From: Chaetoderma sp. LZ-2023a
Lineage: Eukaryota > Mollusca > Caudofoveata > Chaetodermatida > Chaetodermatidae
Assembly (NCBI GenBank): GCA_034401795.1
Contig: CM067363.1
Location: 26,919,176 to 26,983,175 of the forward strand
Direction of reading: 5' to 3'
DNA: 64,000 nt
The notes under the pieces were generated by a model. The model saw nothing but the letters and a program-made list of their open reading frames with translations. It did not search any database and was not told the origin of the DNA. Both the position numbers and the translations under genes were made by a program. Shown piece by piece: positions 21,745 to 33,480 of this stretch (position 1 is its first letter; each line of letters opens with the position of its first letter).

Positions 21745-23147
21745 AGCCTTGTGGGAATGCCTATCCCAGTGGAGTGTGCATCAGACTGAAGAGAATGTCC
21801 ATCTCAAATGGGAAACTGGTATGTAGTAAGAAAGCAATGCCTGCCCAAGAAGGAGCACCCCAATTTGATTGGCGTATATCGACTCCCTGATTCAAGCTCC
21901 AATTCACCTAGAACCCTAATCCACAGTTGAACAAAATAAAATGCCAGGTACGCAGGTCCAAATGTGTAATTGGCATGTTGCAGTTGCAGCTATTCCCCAC
22001 CCATTTCTAGCTACGCTCCAGCCGTGGTTTTGTCAGTGTTTGGATCGATCGATCCATGCACTCCATGAATCTCAATTTCCAGAAAACTCTACAAGTAAGC
22101 AGTTGTATATTTTGAAACCAATTTAACTGGCGGCAGCAACAGTGCCTAGTCAAATTTGTTTTAAAATATTCATCAACATGGTTATTAAATACTAAATACA
22201 TACAATCCGCACAACTCGACAGACTATTAAGTGAGTCATTTATGACGTAATTGATTATTACGTCAGTCTACATGTTACGTAGTTGATGATGACGTCATAT
22301 GCTTGACTGAGAAACTGGATTCCTCCATTGAAATGATCTCAAGCTCAGATGATCCAAGTTGACCGGCATCATCACGTTCTCGGTCTAAGATATCCTTGAT
22401 GGCACAATTGGGAGGTTGGGGTAGCGGCTGGGGTAGTTTGAACTTTGATTCCGTTTATTATCAAAGGTTGCTCAATGGATGGCGATGATTGGTGAGAAAG
22501 GTGCTTCTGAGACATCACCGCGCTACGACCTCAGCAGTAGAATGATGTAAGCAGATATAATTTGATCTAATTGTGATTGTGGTATCTAGCTTAGGATGTT
22601 CTAATACAAGGATCCATTTCTGCCTTTCCTCCGCCCATTTCGAGATAATCTCCGCCTACTCGTTATACACGCATTGGACTTAATCTGAAATTTTGAAACA
22701 CCCAACATGTATGCTTTTGAATATTTTGCAACTTATTTGACAGGGAGCTGTTTACTGTCTATGACAGCTTGAGCTCTCAGTAAAATTAGGGTCACAATAT
22801 TCAACAGAGTGTTTACTAAATTTTAAATTCATCAAGGACATATAATTTGTATACTTCTTGAGAAACCTTTTACATTTCTTTAGAGCGCTAGATGACATTA
22901 TGGATGTGATGCCAGCTAACATGTGATTTATTTGATTATGACACAAGCTACTCAAGTAGAAGATGGGGAAATTTTAAGATACCCATGGCAAACCCTACTT
23001 ATGGACTTCATTCGTCCCCTGAAATAGCAAAACATCAAATTTCAGTATTGGTCCAGCCTCGGTCCAGTAAGTTGTGGTATCAGGGTAGTAAGTTATCTTG
23101 AAATTGATAACCTGGAAATTGAGGGACTACAGGGTAAAATGAGTTGG
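21745..23147 (+). mobile_element. Composite repeat, copy 2 (with MITE I cores)
   Basis: Collinear with 30620-32045. Shared blocks: ATGTAGTAAGAAAG, TTTGATTGGCGTATAT, ACCCTAATCCACA, GACTGAGAAACTGGAT, ATGATCTCAAGCT, GGTCTAAGATATC, GGTTGCTCAATGGAT, CTACGACCTCAGCA, AATACAAGGATCCATTTCT. It contains two MITE family I cores (about 22100-22200 and 22715-22815). The parallel continues to AACCTGGAAATTG near 23111, immediately before the gypsy-A LTR at 23148. Confidence 0.75.
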
Positions 23148-26112
23148 TGTAGCGCGGCTCGACCGGTCATGTACGAACCATCCCAGCAGATCTACGTACA
23201 GAAAGGCTGGACCGGGTGCGTTCCAAGTACGCCCCCTGGGTAGGACAGTACGGGTGTATACTGTCCTATAGGAGAGGTTCGTAGAACAACTAAGTCCATG
23301 ATATCGCCAGGCGTGCTTACACGGACGTCAGAGATTGCGTGCCTACGCACGTTACTGTTGGAGAGAAAAGCATAAAATTTTGTACCGAATTGGTACATAT
23401 AATTCTTTTACATTATACTTTCCTCATCGTTCACGGATGAGGTGATGACCAGAATGAAACGAAGAATCCAAATCTTTTTACCATTTTAAAATCGGTTCAC
23501 AATTAGCCGAGTTATTCTTAATTGAACCGGCAAATTCCTTTCAAAATATATTTCTCCATAGGCTTAGCGTATGCTTACCCTTAGTGCAAGGGTACGATAG
23601 CGTGTCACGTGATCGGTTCACTGCCTCTGTTGCTCGCTTGCTGATTGGCTGTGGTGCTCCAGCTGTGACGTCATGAGTAGTATAAAAGGTGCTGAAAAAT
23701 CAGGATCGAGAGCAGTCAGGAGAGAAATGATAGTGGCGAGGTACCTTGTCTGAGACTTAGCGAGTAGTGGGCAACTGCTAACCGTATAGTGTGCTCCCTA
23801 TAGCCAACTGTCGTGCCACTCGGTTTTGAGCCATCGCCTCTAGGGTACTAGCCACCACATCTGCATCGCAAGTTTTGGACGCTCCCGGAAAGATATCACC
23901 CAGGGGCAATAACAAAATTTAAGTAAGGTGACCCAAGCTACCAGCTGCAGAGGGACATTCACGCAGATGGATCTGTTGGCCCAGATGTAAGCGCATCTAA
24001 GTATGTAGGGCCAGTGATGTGCTCGATGAATAACTCGTCAGATCTGCCACACCAGACCAACCAGTGGTAAATCAAATCCGCCATGTTTTGTGCTCAACCG
24101 TAGACATTTTGACCGCAGTTAGGGGACATTGGCTGCTGTATCGCATGAGCTATGATGAGCATCTCGTCTTATGATTCGCCAGAATGCATCCGCATTATTA
24201 ACTTTCATCCATAGCCGTTCATAACTACATGGCAGCTTTCAACTTCTGCATCATTACAGAACTTTCAAAACACAGCTTAAATTATGAACTTTGTGTGCAT
24301 GTGCGTGACTAACTACTCATCATCCACACCCGCAAATGTTCTTCTTCCCTGTTCCTGAAAATGAACCGCATTAGGAAGTTCCCCTGCAGCTTTTCCTAAC
24401 AGCTAACTACCGCACCATGCTCCATGCCATTACGCATTCCAAATGTGTAACGCTTCAATTACTGTGATTCCAGAACTTTTTCCGTACCGATGACTAATAG
24501 GTACTCCGTTATTATTATATTATTACTATATTCATGTATTGTTTTTTCTGTAACGGGTACCGATAACTACTAAGTACCCTCCTGTCGTTTGAGATCGCAT
24601 TTTTATAGCTTATTCTTTTAATGCACATGTATATAGTATTCTAATTTTTTTTGCCAATGGGCACTGTCAATGTCGTGTGACCTATTCTTACTGTTCTGTG
24701 ATAAGTTATGGCAGTAGCCATCCTAGTTAGATATGTTTTGCTTATTGTATATAACACATTAGAACCGCGGTTCGTTAGGCTACACAATACAGCACCAACA
24801 ACCGCACCAACAGCATCAATTTTTCACTGAAGTCGCTGATCATGTTCTCACTACGCGAACATGGCATGCGGTAGACTAAACCTAGACTATTGTAGCTTGA
24901 TAGGATAGGTGTATAGTAGTAGGAACGATTACTCTGTAGGAGACATTTTGTGTACGTCTCTTTTCCGGGAATAGCGGATATGTAACACGCACACTGGCTA
25001 GCTTGTATAAATTGGTCATATACCTTAAGGCCTCGGGTTCTTATGAATATAAGAATAATTGTCTCTGTCTACGCTCCTCCAGTCCCCGGGCGTATTAATT
25101 GTTTGGACCTCATCCATCATGTTGTTTAGAGCTGACTTTGAAACTATTGGGGTTTCAGAGCAGATAGAAACAAAGTGAGGATGACCGCACACACTTCCCC
25201 TGTATCTTCGGATACTAGTTAGTTAGAAAACCACGCCAAAGTAGGAAGCACTGCGAAAATATTATATTTACTAGCCTGCAATGCATCTCTGGGCGAATTT
25301 CACTTAACCCTAACGACAGGTAAAATGTTAGTTCCCCGGGTACGGATCTCACATGATCCACCTCCAACACACTGGTGACGGACAGGACTCAGCTCTCCCT
25401 CTAACTCTACAAGTGACTGGGTGCGGTCTTAGAATCCACCACGCCCTCGCGGGAAGGTAACCATAGTTGGATAGCTGCGTCGTTGTCCCCACCATAAACG
25501 TATAAGTGCTTTCCAATGCGTATGCAATATGGCTCGTCCCTGTGCTGTTATATGTGGTCTTGATACGATGGTAATGGGATAGTTATATGATTCTGGAACT
25601 ATCACCTCATGGCATTTCCGCATGCTGTCTAACTGAGGGAGATGCTCCATAATGGTGACCATATGGTCACTGAGCACCCTCGCCTGTCAGCCTCATATGT
25701 TAAAGAGAGTTAGAATGCATTGCCATTTGCGGCTTAACCTTGATCGTGACCCAAAAACTAAATGTTAGGATAGGATCTAGCAGAAGGATCGCGTAAATAA
25801 AGTAGCGACAACTAATTCAGCATCTTTGAACTTACATAATATGACGGTGTTGAATTGTCACATAATAATTTCACTAGGTTGACTCGTTTACATAGCTTAG
25901 TTTGAACAAGAGAGTGAATATTTTTGCCATCTCGCTTCCTCCGCTTCGGCGTTGTAGGCATGTTTCTGTGACGGAGGCCAGCACGAGGCACTTTCCTCTC
26001 GCAACAAATATTGTTTGTGGTAAGGGTTAAATTGCTTTATATTAAACTTGTTAAGTAGCTGCGCTAGGGCCCTCCTTTGTGGCGATGCCTCACGGAGTAT
26101 TATGTGTGAGGT
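23148..26112 (+). mobile_element. Gypsy-A copy 2: 5' LTR, about 2.96 kb
   Basis: Starts TGTAGCGCGG, in register with TGTAGCGTGG at 37108 and TGTGGTGCGG at 50028. Long-range collinearity with those copies runs through CCCATC/GATATCGCC blocks, a promoter region (23606-23688), GTTTTGGACGCTCCCG (23873), CGATGAATAACTCGTC-type sequence, the GACTAATAGG units near 24490, CAAAGTAGGAAGCACTGCG (25238), GTGACTGGGTG (25414) and GAGATGCTCCATAATGG (25639). It ends just before the TGGCGAG primer-binding-like site at 26118, after the GAGGCACTTTCCTCTCGCAA block (25983). LTRs this long are at the upper end for Ty3/gypsy. The exact 3' boundary is uncertain by some tens of bases. No second LTR of this copy is found downstream. 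Confidence 0.7.
23606..23688 (+). promoter_or_regulatory. Candidate LTR promoter: E-box, CCAAT, CRE, TATA
   Basis: CACGTG at 23606-23611, an inverted CCAAT box (GATTGGCT) at 23643-23650, a perfect TGACGTCA at 23666-23673 and TATAAAAG at 23681-23688. Equivalents in the other copies: GATTGG at 37587 with TATAAA at 37608, and ATTGGCT at 50521 with GTGACGCCAC at 50541 and a degraded TGTAAAAG near 50558. Conservation of order and spacing among diverged copies supports a U3 promoter, which would place transcription start about 0.56 kb into the LTR. Confidence 0.65.
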
Positions 26113-26117
26113 ACCTC

Positions 26118-27170
26118 TGGCGAGGACGAGGATGGCGAGTCATCAACTTGACACCATGTACTTGACCTCTCTCTTGTAACAGCAAACGAGTAACATTGTA
26201 TGACTGTTACAGCTACGTATTGTATGTATTTAATTATTCCCCATACTAAATGGAACAAGGCGCCCATCACACCGGTGACACCAACAGCGAGGATGAGATC
26301 GCATGGCACCACTGGAACATAAATGTTCCACCAGCTCTAGAAGTCAGTCTTTGTATAATCCGGCAGTGCGCAACACCAGATCCGCAACCCCGAATCCGCA
26401 GCTAACCAGCAGCCTCATCCCAGCATAGTGCGTACTTGTGGTGCTGTGGAACGAGAGTATCCACCGGACCAGGGCGCACCCGATGTGGGGCTCGAACGAG
26501 AAGCGAAACCACACCCACACACAGCACCCGTATGTTCCAGTCTCCCTTCTACTATAATCAGTAACCCCCTGCCGCAGAGGTCGAGCATTACGATGGAAGT
26601 GCTGCTCGAGCAGTACCGACGATGAACTAAATGAGACAGAATTAGAAGACACACCACCATTACGACAACAGGAGTACTCGCCGATAAGTGAGGAGGCTTT
26701 CCGCGATGCCTCCCAGACAGTACCCTGTCTGACACACGTGCCAGGCATTCGGCACCTTTGCCACATCACAGACGTCAGCAGAGAAGTCCCCCATAAGGTC
26801 AACCATCACAACCTACACGCCCAATGCGTTCACCACGTCAACCTGACGGTGACCAATGGCCTGCCCCACATGCACCGTGGCCCACATCTCCACCCACTAG
26901 AACTTTGTCACCAAGCTACCCATCTGTACCGTGGTACACGCAGTAGAATGTGGATACGCCACAACCTACACATCCCAGAAGCAGCACCCACACACATCAA
27001 ACCCAGCGTCCGCGTCACTCTCCTGGACCACCATCGCATAGAAGAAGACCCACGCACGCGAATGCATGACACACCACCACCCATTCATCGTCCTATACTG
27101 ATTAGGAAGCCAGTGGAGTCATCATTACCCACATACCGCACAGAGCAATACAGACGAGAGTGTTGACCTC
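26118..27170 (+). pseudogene. Gypsy-A copy 2: primer-binding-like site and degraded gag N-terminus
   Basis: Opens with TGGCGAGGAC at 26118. At 26255-26345 the frame-shifted translation matches the gag start of the 694 and 54060 copies (GGTGACACCAACAGCGAGGA, then CACTGGAACATAAATGTTCC palindrome). Downstream frames at 26428-26625 and 26738-27166 are His/Pro-rich with no recognised domain; frame changes and stops separate them. They probably represent the variable N-terminal half of gag. Confidence 0.5.
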
Positions 27171-27172
27171 AG

Positions 27173-27652
27173 ATGTACAGATACCAGGACACGCGAGTCA
27201 GCACCAACAGATACCAACCCACATCAGCATTCACCCCTCTATCTCCCGCGCCCCCAACTGGATGTGCACCCATAGTTCTCTACCATGGCACCGGCCGAGT
27301 AATCCTTCCATCTGAATTCAGTGGGGAGGGTGACTGGGCCAACCACAAGTGCCATTTCGAAATCGTCAGCCACACAAACAGATGGATGGACCAGCAAATG
27401 GGAGAGTATCTGACCACCAACCTGTCAGGGAAAGCCCTGCAGGTATGGGGTCAGACCTCACACCAACATACACGGAATTTGGCAACGCCCATCCGATGTC
27501 TCGTCCCAAGATTATTCCCCAGCACCTTTTATGAGGGAGTGACGCAACTTCACCTTGACATATTCATTGATGCATTAAGCGGAAAACTATCTGTTATGGA
27601 GCACAGGCATCTACAAACCCTTACTGCAACAGCAGTGCAGATAAAGAACTTT

Positions 27653-27699
<47 letters not shown>

Positions 27700-27715
27700 G
27701 AGAGAGAGAGAATAA
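27173..27715 (+). pseudogene. Gypsy-A copy 2: gag core (retrotrans-gag-like)
   Basis: An open 180-codon frame. Residues about 43-75 contain LPSEFSGEGDWANHKCHFE followed by VSHTNRWMDQQ, matching the Ty3/gypsy gag pattern (L..F.G.GDW..Y..HFE......W....). Residues about 80-95 (LTTNLSGKALQVWG) fit the next conserved helix, and residues about 130-155 (LDIFIDALSGKLSVMEHRH) fit the later DAL-containing helix. This is the structural protein that would form the particle. The C-terminus runs into a (GA)n microsatellite from 27653 that has replaced coding sequence. The start is arbitrary because upstream gag is degraded. Confidence 0.7.
27653..27712. repeat. (GA)n microsatellite inside gag
   Basis: About 60 bp of GA with one GGGGGA interruption. 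It adds an Arg-Glu run to the gag frame and marks decay of this copy. Confidence 0.95.
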
Positions 27716-28860
27716 TCGCGGCCACCTACACCCTATCAATGAGCTGAATGATGCCAACCTTCTGATTGCCACATACATCACGCAGATAGCAACAACAAGA
27801 GACACCAACACTTCACCGCAACAAGAACAACCCCCAGTCAAGATTATGTGTCTAGAGGAAGAGGGTCTGTCCAGTCCCATCGCGGAGGCCACAACAACGC
27901 CGCAGGATGCGGTAACCAGCACAACAACAGCAATAGGCAAGCTGCACACGACATATTAGAAGAGATCACTAAGCTGATCTCCACACTCACCAATCTAGTC
28001 ACCACACTCAGTAACGCAGTAGCAACAGAACAGACTACACGACCTCCACCAAACAGCAATGCACGGCACACCCAGCCACCCAATAATATTTTGGATGTGG
28101 TCACATAAGCCATTGGAAGGAGCGATGTCCAACCCATCCCCCTTCCACTACACCAGCAACTGATCGTCGAACACCGCAGTTTGAACATCCTTTAAACTAG
28201 AATGGGCACTGATTAGAGAGTCACTTCAGTGCCCACTCCTGCATCCCGTCTCAACTTCGGTCCATCAACACCAACGTCAGGTGGACACACCAACAACTAC
28301 CGCAAACACTACCTCAACAAAGCAAGACATTACACGAAAACTGGCTTCACACAAGTTGGAGCCTACGATACGCACCGCATCCGCAGCTCCGACATTACAA
28401 CACCCTGTGAAAAGTTGTGACCCCACACAATCTGCATCTACTACACCCTCTTTCCTATGTAAAACAGCAGTGGGTGGTTGGAGCACCTCCACTGAAACAA
28501 CGCTTATTCAAGCACTACGGCCCACAGCCATAGCACATACCACACAGTGCCCTCTGGTGGTATACAATACACACCTACCCTCACGATCATCTCCCGCACC
28601 CAGCAGCAGTAGTGATACGGATGGAGCACAGCACCCAGCATCATACATTCGCAAAGGAAACCACAACAAAAAGTCGACCAAGGGACGCTGTTGCGTTTGC
28701 GCTTCACACAAACATCCCGTGATGTGCTGCCCTAAATGGCTGGCTCATGTGGTGAAATGTCCGCACCGTTCCAGTTCCATCCAAACTGCTGTATACATAC
28801 ACTCCCCCAGCCATCCCCACCCCACCCCCAAGCATCAGAAATAGTACCACTGCTACCCCC
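27716..28860 (+). pseudogene. Gypsy-A copy 2: gag C-terminus with zinc-knuckle remnants
   Basis: Several short frames. At 28087-28128 the translation YFGCGHISHWKERC matches CX2CX4HX4C except that the first Cys is Tyr. A second perfect CX2CX4HX4C spacing is at 28689-28730 (CCVCASHKHPVMCC) in a frame open from 28281 to 28844. The first lies where a nucleocapsid knuckle is expected, after an LTNLVTTLSNAV amphipathic stretch at 27985-28023. The second may be coincidental or part of a different finger. Stops at 28108 and 28196-28213 break continuity. Confidence 0.5.
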
Positions 28861-29014
28861 AGCTTCGTCGTCGCCAAATTAAAACCAGCAGCAATGACGA
28901 CGAGCTGGTCCCTTCCTCACTCAGCCGCCCACTGCACTCACGGAAGCAATAGAGAAGCAAGCCATCTACATACGAGGCCCCACCACAGCAAAGGAGACTC
29001 CGCACACCCCAATC

Positions 29015-29579
29015 TTGGAGACTCTTCCGCAAACATACTGCAAAGTCATTTATAAATGTGCGTGGTTGTTCAGTGGGATTTCTACCTGTGCCACAGTAGA
29101 CTCTGGAGATACCATCGCCGTTTTTAACAAGCGTCTCTATGAGAGCATCCCATCTCATCAAAGACCACGATTTAGGACCGCAAACATATTTTTGTAAACG
29201 GCAACTTGAGCCGACGTTCCGGTGACTGGTACTATATACATGATAATACAGATAGAGGAGATGTAATTCATTCAGCGAGTTGCCATCGCCTCTATCCAAC
29301 GCCAGTGAAACCGCCATTCACTACAGACATCAGGAATTAGACATACACGACCGTCGCATACCCCTTGGACCGGAGTCATCACTGTACGACACTTGTGCGG
29401 TGATTTTAGCTTCTGCAGCATCAGTTGAGTCTGGACAGGAGGAAATTCTATGGGCCACCACACCACAGTTAGGAGACAACACACACATAACTATGCTGGA
29501 ACCCGACCCTGAATACATAATCACCTCCCAATCTACGAGTCCACGGATGCTAGTGGACACCACCAGCAAGATCCCATAA
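29015..29579 (+). pseudogene. Gypsy-A copy 2: aspartic protease (retropepsin-like) remnant
   Basis: The frame at 29015-29197 contains TVDSGDTIAVFNKRLYESIP. This corresponds to the active-site loop D-S/T-G with the following A/V...R.Y..IP helix of gypsy retropepsins, with Asp-Ser-Gly retained. After a stop at 29197, a second frame (29280-29579) ends in SPRMLVDTTSKIP, in the region between protease and RT. The second protease lobe cannot be followed in one frame. Function as polyprotein-processing enzyme is lost. Confidence 0.6.
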
Positions 29580-30545
29580 TGCTTGTCCCAGGTGTTCGCT
29601 GTAGCCATTTGGTGGACGTGATTTCACTAGAGACAGCTCCCACCAACAGCTTCCGATGACAACATTCCAGAATATTTGCATGACCTATACTTGTGTGCCA
29701 CAGTTGGACTGACGCAATCTCACAAACGTGATGTACAACGGATCCTGTTTAAATACCAGGAGAGTTGTGAGAAACTCACCTCGTGCGTCACTCCATTGAC
29801 ACCAGGAATAACCGGTCTGTTTGACAACCGTTACATCGTCTTCCCATACATAAAGAGGCAGAAGCACACCAACATGTGAACGACATGTAGTGGACAGGCA
29901 TAATACAGCCTTCAGCATCCCCAATGGACCAGTTCCATAGTACTTGCAGGCAAGAAAGACGGATCCTTGTGGTTTTGCATTGAGTACTGCCACCCTAATA
30001 ATCTAACTGAAAAGGAAGCGTATCCGTTACCCTGGATAGTTCCGGCATTAGATTCCTTATCCGGAGTCAAATTGTTCTGTACACTTGACGTGGCAAGCGG
30101 ATACTGGCAGGTAGCCATTGATCAGGCTGATGGAGAGAAGACTGCATCGTCTGCAGAGATGGTCTTTTCCAATTCCGCAAGATGGCTTACAGTTTGTGCA
30201 ACGCTCCCGGAACATTCGAGCATCTCATTGCGCAGGCATTAACTACCCTGCGATGGGAGATCTGCCTCTGTTACATCGACGACGTTATCGTTTGTGGCTC
30301 TTCGTTTAAGCAGACTACGTCCAACTTGGACACAGTTTTGATGTGGTTCCACACCACTAACCTCAAACTCAAACCCAAGAAGTGTCATTTCTTCAGACAA
30401 AGTGTCGAGTTATTGGGACATGTAATGTTCGCAGATAGAGTGACCACGCAACCCTAAAACACATAAGCAGTCGCAGACTGGCAGACGGCAACTTCCGTAA
30501 CAAATACTCGAAGATTCCTCGGGCTCTGCCAGTACCATCGCTATT
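29580..30545 (+). pseudogene. Gypsy-A copy 2: reverse transcriptase remnant, truncated
   Basis: In order: LVPGVRCSHLVDVISLE (29584), HDLYLCATVGLT (29679), a degraded catalytic-domain entry, WFCIEYCHPNNLT and KEAYPLPWI (29968-30042), LDVASGYWQVAIDQADGEKT (30085-30141), then a one-base frame change to SLCNAPGTFEHLIAQAL (30188-30240), CLCYIDDVIVCGSSF with the catalytic YIDD at 30272-30283, and LKLKPKKCHFF, VELLGHV (30365-30424). NTRRFLGLCQYHRY follows a stop (to 30545). These are blocks 2-6 of a Ty3/gypsy RT. The element ends at about 30545; RNase H and integrase are absent. Confidence 0.85.
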
Positions 30546-30619
30546 GAAGCTAAGCTTCACTCGTTGGTAAATATATTCTTCATATGTTTATGTATGTCTT
30601 CCCTTCATTGCGAGAAGTC

Positions 30620-32045
30620 CCAAAACCCAATGGATACCCAGCATGAGAGAGTGCCCAGTAGCATGATCAATAGAAATAAAGTAATTCCCATCCCAAATGG
30701 CGAACTTACATGTAGTAAGAAAGGAGTGCGTGTCCAAGAAGGAAGACGCTAATTTGATTGGCGTATATAGAGTCCTTGATTCCATGTCCAATTCACTTAG
30801 AACCCTAATCCACACAAATACCCAGGTACCCAGGTCCAACCTGTTGACTGACATAGAGCAATCGTTCATTCAAGTTGTTTTAATGGAGGAATCCAATTAT
30901 AGCTATGCTCCGTCCATTTCTCGATAAGCCCCGCACATGCGTTGCGTGTGGATGGATCGATGCATCCCTGAACTATCTGACTATCAATTTCCATAAAACT
31001 ATACAGGTAAGCAGTTGTATGTTTTGAAACTAGTTTGACTGCATGCTGTTGCTGCACATGCATGTTTATTAAATAGCAAATACATACGATTCGTACACCT
31101 TGACAGACTATTACGTGAGCCATTCATTGCTTAATTGATTGTTAGATCCGTCTACACATCACGTAGTTGATACTGACGTCATATGATTGACTGAGAAACT
31201 GGATTTCTCCATTGAAATGATCTCAAGCTTAGGTGATCCGAGTTTACCAGCTTCCCAATGTTCTCGGTCTAAGATATCATTGATAGCACAACTGGGAGGT
31301 GGGGTGGGTTGCAGTGGCAGGTTGGGTCGTCCGAAATTTCATTCCGTTTATTATTACAGGTTGCTCAATGGATTGCGACGATTGGTGAGGAGGGTGATTT
31401 TTAAACATCGACACGCTACGACCTCAGCAATAGACTGATGTGAATAAACAGATGTAATTTGAGTCTAGATGTGATGATCGTATCTAGCCAAGGACGTTCT
31501 AATACAAGGATCCATTTCTACCAATGCTCCGCCCATTTCAAGATAAGCTCCGCCCTCTTTTTATACACGTGTTTGTATCAATCTGAAACTTTGAAACCCA
31601 AATTCCCAAAATTAAAATTTCAATTGTACTCCGTTTGTTTTTGAATATTTTGTAACATATTTAACTGGGAGCTGTTGCTGTCTATGGCAGCAAGAGCTCT
31701 CAGTAAAATTAGGTTCATAATATTCAACAGAATGTTTACTAAATTGTAAATTCAATAAGGATAGATTTCGTACAATTCTGGACACACTTTTAAAATATTG
31801 TGACAATGCTAGATGACATTATGATTGTGACGTTAGTTTACATGCGATGCATTTGAGTATGATGCCAACTACTCACTAACAAAACATCAAATACTTTACA
31901 CTTTAAACACAATGGACTTTGAGTAGTTGCTAAAGACAGTGTCTCTTTGCCAGATTAGTTTCATAATATTCAACATATTACTAGTATGTTATCTTAAAAT
32001 TGGTAACCTGGAAATTGTAGGACCACAGAGCAAATGACAGCAGGT
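30620..32045 (+). mobile_element. Composite repeat, copy 3 (with MITE I cores)
   Basis: Collinear with 21745-23147; see shared blocks there. MITE I cores are at about 31010-31080 (reduced) and 31645-31740 (AACTGGGAGCTGTTGCTG, GGCAGCAAGAGCTCTCAG). The closing block GGTAACCTGGAAATTG is at 32002. With copy 2 it brackets gypsy-A copy 2 in direct orientation. Confidence 0.75.
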
Positions 32046-33149
32046 TTATATTCATAGGAACATTCCTATACGGAGACCTTCTTAAACTGTTCTTTAAAAC
32101 AGTTGTTGAGAAAGATCGAGTAACTGAAGAATAGTAAAAGAGAAAATACTTATATAAAGCACCGTACCTGAAATCTGCGTAGGCGATTTGATATATTCAA
32201 CCGCATGTTTCTTAAATAGTCAGACTATTAAGAGTTAAAGGCGGGGCTAATATAATCATGTATGACGTAATGATTATGCTGTCATTCTACACGCCGCGTA
32301 TCTGATTATGATATCTGCGTAGGCGATTTGATAGTTGTAGGCAAACTACTATTAAATGAAACATAAAAAGTGTGATTGTTGTTTGGGAACCAAGTGGAAA
32401 TTACTGCAGGGTTACGCTTTAGATGGATAGGATGAGCAGAGGGCCATTGAGTGCAGGAATGCATGGCGGCAAGGTATGATGGACCGTCTTATGGCTCGAT
32501 CACTTGAAAAGACAGTGTATTACATTGGCTGGACGGATTACTTGTTATCAATTCCTTTGCTTGTGTCCTTTGCTCTCTATGAATGTTTCAAGGATCTTAT
32601 ATGTTTGCTGTTGCGACTTCGTCAAACGATGTTCCAATCGAATCACCATGATGCCTGGCAGATTTATGAGGTGATGTCTGGTAAATGAGCCGCCAACCAA
32701 GAGGCACATATGGGAGCATTTGATGTTCCTGTCAAATTAGCTTCAAAACATCGCACTATTCATAAGCTTCTCTGTATAGTTGCCTTGAAATTGAGATTCG
32801 TGGACTTCAAGTTTCAAATTCGTAATGCGATCCGTCTAAATACACATCTAACCGTTCCAAAGTTATTGCATTCAACATTAACTCGGCCATCTTGATGATA
32901 CACTTGAATGCCATATTTCCTGACAATAAAGACACTGAAACAATTAATTTCTTTGAATTCATCAATCTTCCGCCACGAACATGCAACATTCTATCAGAAA
33001 ATATGGGTGTAGTCACGCTAATTTATTGGTTCAATCAAGCAAATAACATGTATGTTCCCTCAAATAAACATTCAATGAAAATTGAGAAACACTGTTGGTT
33101 TTGGAAACACATTTTTAAAAAAGCAATGGATTCTTCTATTGTTAGTTAT
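32046..33149. other. Unassigned stretch with a MITE I-related arm
   Basis: About 32195-32335 (GCATGTTTCTTAAATAGTC, TTAAGAGTTAAAGGCGGG, ACACGCCGCGTATCTGA) repeats almost exactly at 33348-33470. Small open frames at 32476-32688 and 32892-33170 have no recognised domain; I do not call them genes. Confidence 0.45.
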
Positions 33150-33480
33150 GACACGGCCATCTCTATCTAAGCTCCACCCTCACCTTGCTCGTGTTGGGAT
33201 CGATCGATCTCTGAACATCCTGACTATTATTTTCCAGAATACTGTGCAGTTAAGCTGCTGAATATTTTGAAACTAATTTGACTGGGTGCTGTCGCTGCCT
33301 ATGGCAACAACAGCGCCCAGTCAAATTAGTTTCAAAATATTCAACCGCATGTTTCTTAAATAGTCGGACTATTAAGAGTTAAAGGCGGGCTAATATAATC
33401 ATTTATGACGTAATGATTATGATGTCATTCTACACGCCGCGTATCTGAGTATGATGTCATATGACGTCAACTCATCGATA
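33150..33480. mobile_element. MITE family I copy with well-kept core palindrome
   Basis: CTAAGCTCCACCCTCACC, CGTGTTGGGATCGATCGATC, then TTGAAACTAATTTGACTGGG and GTCGCTGCC facing GGCAACAACAGCGCCCAGTC and AAATTAGTTTCAAAATATTC (33264-33343). The inner arms are about 38 bp each with a short loop. The right outer arm is replaced by the TAAAGGCGGGCTAATATAA module with TATGACGTAA and ATATGACGTCA. Confidence 0.8.

Noticed and set aside
26344-26802. 152-aa minus-strand frame
   Set aside because: Opposes the degraded gypsy-A gag, with no recognised domain.
32476-33170. Two small frames with hydrophobic stretches
   Set aside because: No family resemblance, and surrounded by MITE-derived repeats.
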